A stretch of DNA of 7,802 bases, from NCBI GenBank assembly GCA_035258565.1, contig DATFXF010000077.1, positions 1 through 7,802 on the forward strand, in the 5' to 3' direction. The notes below the pieces were generated by a model, which saw nothing but the letters and a program-made list of their open reading frames with translations, did not search any database and was not told the origin of the DNA. Positions 5,981 to 7,802 of the stretch are shown here, in pieces. Made by a program: the position numbers and the translations under genes. The stretch comes from DATFXF01 sp035258565 (lineage in GTDB: Bacteria; Acidobacteriota; Terriglobia; Acidiferrales; UBA7541). Every line of letters begins with the position of its first letter. Position 1 is the stretch's first letter.

Positions 5981-7438
5981 TCAATACTTCGGCACCGACG
6001 GATCCACGTCGTCTGACCAGGCCAGGATGCCACCCTTCAGATTCCAGATCTTGCGGAAGCCAGCCTTGCGCAGGAAATCCACCGCTTCGGCTGAGCGTTT
6101 TCCGCTCCGGCAGTGCGCAACGATCTCACGCGAGCTATCCAGTTCGTGCGCGCGCCGGGGCAACTCTCCGAGCGGGATCAGATAGCCGTGGAGATTCGCG
6201 ATCTGGTATTCGTGCGGCTCGCGTACGTCGAGAATGAAGAGATCGTCGCCGCGGTCGAGGCGCGCCTTGAACTCCCGCGGCGTGATCTCGGGCACTTGGA
6301 CAGCTGGCGCGGGAGCCTCCTCGCCGCGGATGCCGCAGAACTGCTCATAGTCGATGAGCTTGGTGAGCGTGCGGTGCTCCCCGCAGACGGGGCACTCCGG
6401 GTTCTTGCGCAGCTTGAGTTCGTGGAAGCGCATGGCCAGCGCGTCAAACACCAGGAGGCGCCCGACCAGTGTCTCGCCCCTGCCGAGGATCAGCTTGATC
6501 GTCTCCATGGCCTGGATGGCGCCCACAATCCCCGGCAGCACGCCGAGCACGCCACCTTCGGCGCACGACGGGACCAGACCCGGCGGAGGGGGTTCCGGGT
6601 ACAAGCAGCGGTAGCACGGGCCGCCGGGGTAACCGAAGACCGTCGACTGGCCCTCGAAGCGGAAGATGGAGCCATAAACATTGGGCTTACCCAACAGAAC
6701 GCAAGCGTCGTTCACCAGGTAGCGCGTAGGGAAGTTATCTGTGCCATCCACGATAATGTCGTAGGGGCGCAGGATTTCGAGCGCGTTCTGGCTCGTGAGC
6801 CTGGCTTCGTAGGTGTCGAATTGAATCTCTGGATTGAGGCCACCCAGGCGCTCTTTCGCGGCTTCGAGCTTCGGCCGACTAACATCCGCAGTCGAGAAGG
6901 TCACCTGGCGCTGCAGATTGGTAAGGTCCACAACGTCGAAATCCACCAGCCCCAACCGCCCAACGCCGGCCGCGGCGAGGTAAAGTCCCAGCGGCGCGCC
7001 GAGCCCCCCGGTGCCCACCAGCAGGACCTTCGCCTGCTTCAGTTTGAGCTGACCCTCCATGCCCACCTCGGGCATGATGAGGTGGCGGCTGTAGCGGAGG
7101 ATCTCTTCCTTGGAAAGCTTAGGCTCCGCGGAAATGTCCTTCGGGGGCTCCAACTTCGTCGCCATGCCGCCGGCGATCGAAGGCACAATGCTGATCGTAT
7201 CACCGTCTTTGATCTCGGTGGCTTCCTTCCGCAAATAGCGAATGTCCTCGTTGTTTAGATAGACGTTGACAAAACTGCGGATCTTCCCGTCATCGGTAAA
7301 GAGATGCTTGCGCAGTTCGGAATACTGGCCCGTGAGTCGGTCGAGCGCCTCCCCGACCGTTCGGGCATCGAATTGGACGCTCTCCTGCTTGCCTGCATAG
7401 GGCCGCAGCGGCGTCGGAATGATGACCTTGACTGCCAT
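5981..7438 (-). CDS. Fusion of CysO/MoaD-like sulfur carrier, MoeB/ThiF-type adenylyltransferase and rhodanese (MoeZ-like)
   Basis: The protein has 485 residues. Residues 1-91 are a complete ubiquitin-fold carrier close in pattern to mycobacterial CysO (IPTPLRPYAG, FVNVYLNNEDIR, GDTISIVPSIAGG), ending in Gly90-Gly91. Met92 and a linker lead to an E1-like domain (about 110-360): ATP loop GTGGLG 142-147, VDFDVVDLTNLQRQ, zinc pairs CYRC (275/278) and CPVC (349/352), and Cys292 in CAEGG. A rhodanese follows (about 383-480) with active Cys443 in the CRSGKRS loop. The E1 domain should adenylate a carrier C-terminus and the rhodanese supply persulfide sulfur, for molybdopterin, cysteine or tRNA thiolation. 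The in-frame fusion leaves Gly-Gly without a free carboxylate. ATG 7438 is preferred over GTG 7453, because GGAGGG (7446-7451) lies seven bases before it. Confidence 0.93.
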   Translation of the reverse strand: MAVKVIIPTPLRPYAGKQESVQFDARTVGEALDRLTGQYSELRKHLFTDDGKIRSFVNVYLNNEDIRYLRKEATEIKDGDTISIVPSIAGGMATKLEPPKDISAEPKLSKEEILRYSRHLIMPEVGMEGQLKLKQAKVLLVGTGGLGAPLGLYLAAAGVGRLGLVDFDVVDLTNLQRQVTFSTADVSRPKLEAAKERLGGLNPEIQFDTYEARLTSQNALEILRPYDIIVDGTDNFPTRYLVNDACVLLGKPNVYGSIFRFEGQSTVFGYPGGPCYRCLYPEPPPPGLVPSCAEGGVLGVLPGIVGAIQAMETIKLILGRGETLVGRLLVFDALAMRFHELKLRKNPECPVCGEHRTLTKLIDYEQFCGIRGEEAPAPAVQVPEITPREFKARLDRGDDLFILDVREPHEYQIANLHGYLIPLGELPRRAHELDSSREIVAHCRSGKRSAEAVDFLRKAGFRKIWNLKGGILAWSDDVDPSVPKY

Positions 7439-7445
7439 GACCTTT

Positions 7446-7451
7446 CCCTCC
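7446..7451 (-). promoter_or_regulatory. Shine-Dalgarno deciding the start of the carrier-E1-rhodanese gene
   Basis: GGAGGG on the minus strand ends seven bases before ATG 7438. The longer in-frame alternative, GTG 7453, overlaps this site and has no site of its own, so the shorter start is favoured. It gives a carrier domain of 91 residues ending in Gly-Gly, about the length of free CysO-type proteins. Confidence 0.75.
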
Positions 7452-7484
7452 ACCTCTCGAGATGACCCAGGCTGCTTCTAGGAT

Positions 7485-7802
7485 TCAAGATGCCCGTGGC
7501 CCGGGCTGGGCTGCCCGACCGAGCCCGGCTTCCATGGGTTCCGGCTCGAAGCGCAACCGGCTGTCGGCCAACCGCCAGCATGTCATCTGCTGCGGCTCGC
7601 GCCCCACCACGCTAACGATCACGTAGCTGTACCATGGCCAGGCATGCTCGCGATCGTACTCGCTCGGCAGCGCCGGGTGGTCGGGATGCGAATGATACCA
7701 GCCGATCACTTCCAGGCCGCGCTCGCGGGCCGCTTTCTCTGCGCCACGGAAATCCTCCGCCGTAATTGAGAAGCGGTTCCGCGGCGAGTCCTCGCGACGG
7801 TT
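7485..7802 (-). CDS. JAMM/MPN+ metallopeptidase, Mec-like, N-terminus outside the window
   Basis: The frame is open to the right edge, so only the C-terminal 105 residues are seen. They contain the zinc-binding JAMM core: His37-Ser-His39-Pro, Ser47 and Asp50 (HSHPDHPALPSEYD), followed by AWPWYSYVIVSV, typical of the bacterial Mec branch of peptidase family M67. The catalytic Glu of JAMM enzymes lies before this stretch and is not visible. In Mycobacterium tuberculosis, Mec removes a cysteine attached to the C-terminal glycine of CysO; related JAMM enzymes cut after the terminal Gly-Gly of ubiquitin-like proteins. Here the gene lies 46 bases upstream of a gene whose product begins with a CysO-like domain, so that domain is the obvious substrate. 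The short Pro/Arg-rich tail after RLRFEPEP is not conserved as far as I recall. Confidence 0.92.
   Translation of the reverse strand, partial: NRREDSPRNRFSITAEDFRGAEKAARERGLEVIGWYHSHPDHPALPSEYDREHAWPWYSYVIVSVVGREPQQMTCWRLADSRLRFEPEPMEAGLGRAAQPGPRAS

Noticed and set aside
6113..7258. A 381-codon plus-strand open frame opposite the carrier-E1-rhodanese gene
   Set aside because: It is antisense to clear conserved domains, has no recognisable motif or ribosome site, and its length is explained by high GC content.
7439..7453. GTG 7453 as start of the carrier-E1-rhodanese gene
   Set aside because: The extra residues (MEGKV) are the ribosome binding site read in frame; ATG 7438 gives the normal CysO-like N-terminus.

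Overview
The window is GC-rich, densely coded bacterial chromosome with no rRNA, tRNA, insertion sequence or CRISPR array. The gene mix suggests an Acidobacteriota-like soil or sediment bacterium: a glycine-zipper envelope protein, a zinc-ribbon/FHA protein, WaaE-like and GT4 glycosyltransferases, a stand-alone RAM-domain protein, and a Mec-type JAMM peptidase beside a CysO/MoeZ-like protein. This assignment is inferred from recalled resemblance, not from a search.

Left part, plus strand (2-3311): the 3' end of an envelope protein gene; a small protein joining an MJ0042-type zinc ribbon to an FHA domain; then two glycosyltransferases, a WaaE-like GT2 and a GT4. The GT4 appears to start at a TTG inside the 4-base overlap TTGA, behind a good Shine-Dalgarno sequence, so the two are probably translationally coupled. 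They probably act in lipopolysaccharide core or other surface-glycan assembly.

Middle, minus strand (3333-5458): a two-gene cyclic-di-GMP unit, with a multi-pass membrane diguanylate cyclase (intact GGDEF and RxxD inhibitory site) followed 23 bases later by a single-domain PilZ protein with intact binding motifs. About 230 bases further along the same strand is an 82-residue Lrp/AsnC ligand-binding (RAM) domain without a DNA-binding domain. The plus-strand and minus-strand blocks converge at 3311/3333.

Right part, minus strand (5732-7802): the most interesting unit. In transcription order it holds a JAMM/Mec-type metallopeptidase (N-terminus outside the window), a three-domain protein, and a CDGSH iron-sulfur protein. 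The three-domain protein consists of a CysO/MoaD-like ubiquitin-fold sulfur carrier, a MoeB/ThiF-type E1-like adenylyltransferase and a rhodanese. In the homologues I know, the carrier is a separate small protein ending in a free Gly-Gly. Here Gly-Gly is followed in frame by Met and the E1 domain, so the carrier C-terminus is blocked unless the chain is cut or translation also starts internally. A candidate cutting enzyme is encoded just upstream. This suggests a bacterial pro-ubiquitin-like sulfur-carrier precursor, its activator and sulfur donor in one polypeptide, with its processing peptidase alongside.

The 273-base gap between the cyclase and CDGSH genes (5459-5731) holds a terminator-like hairpin and several inverted repeats.
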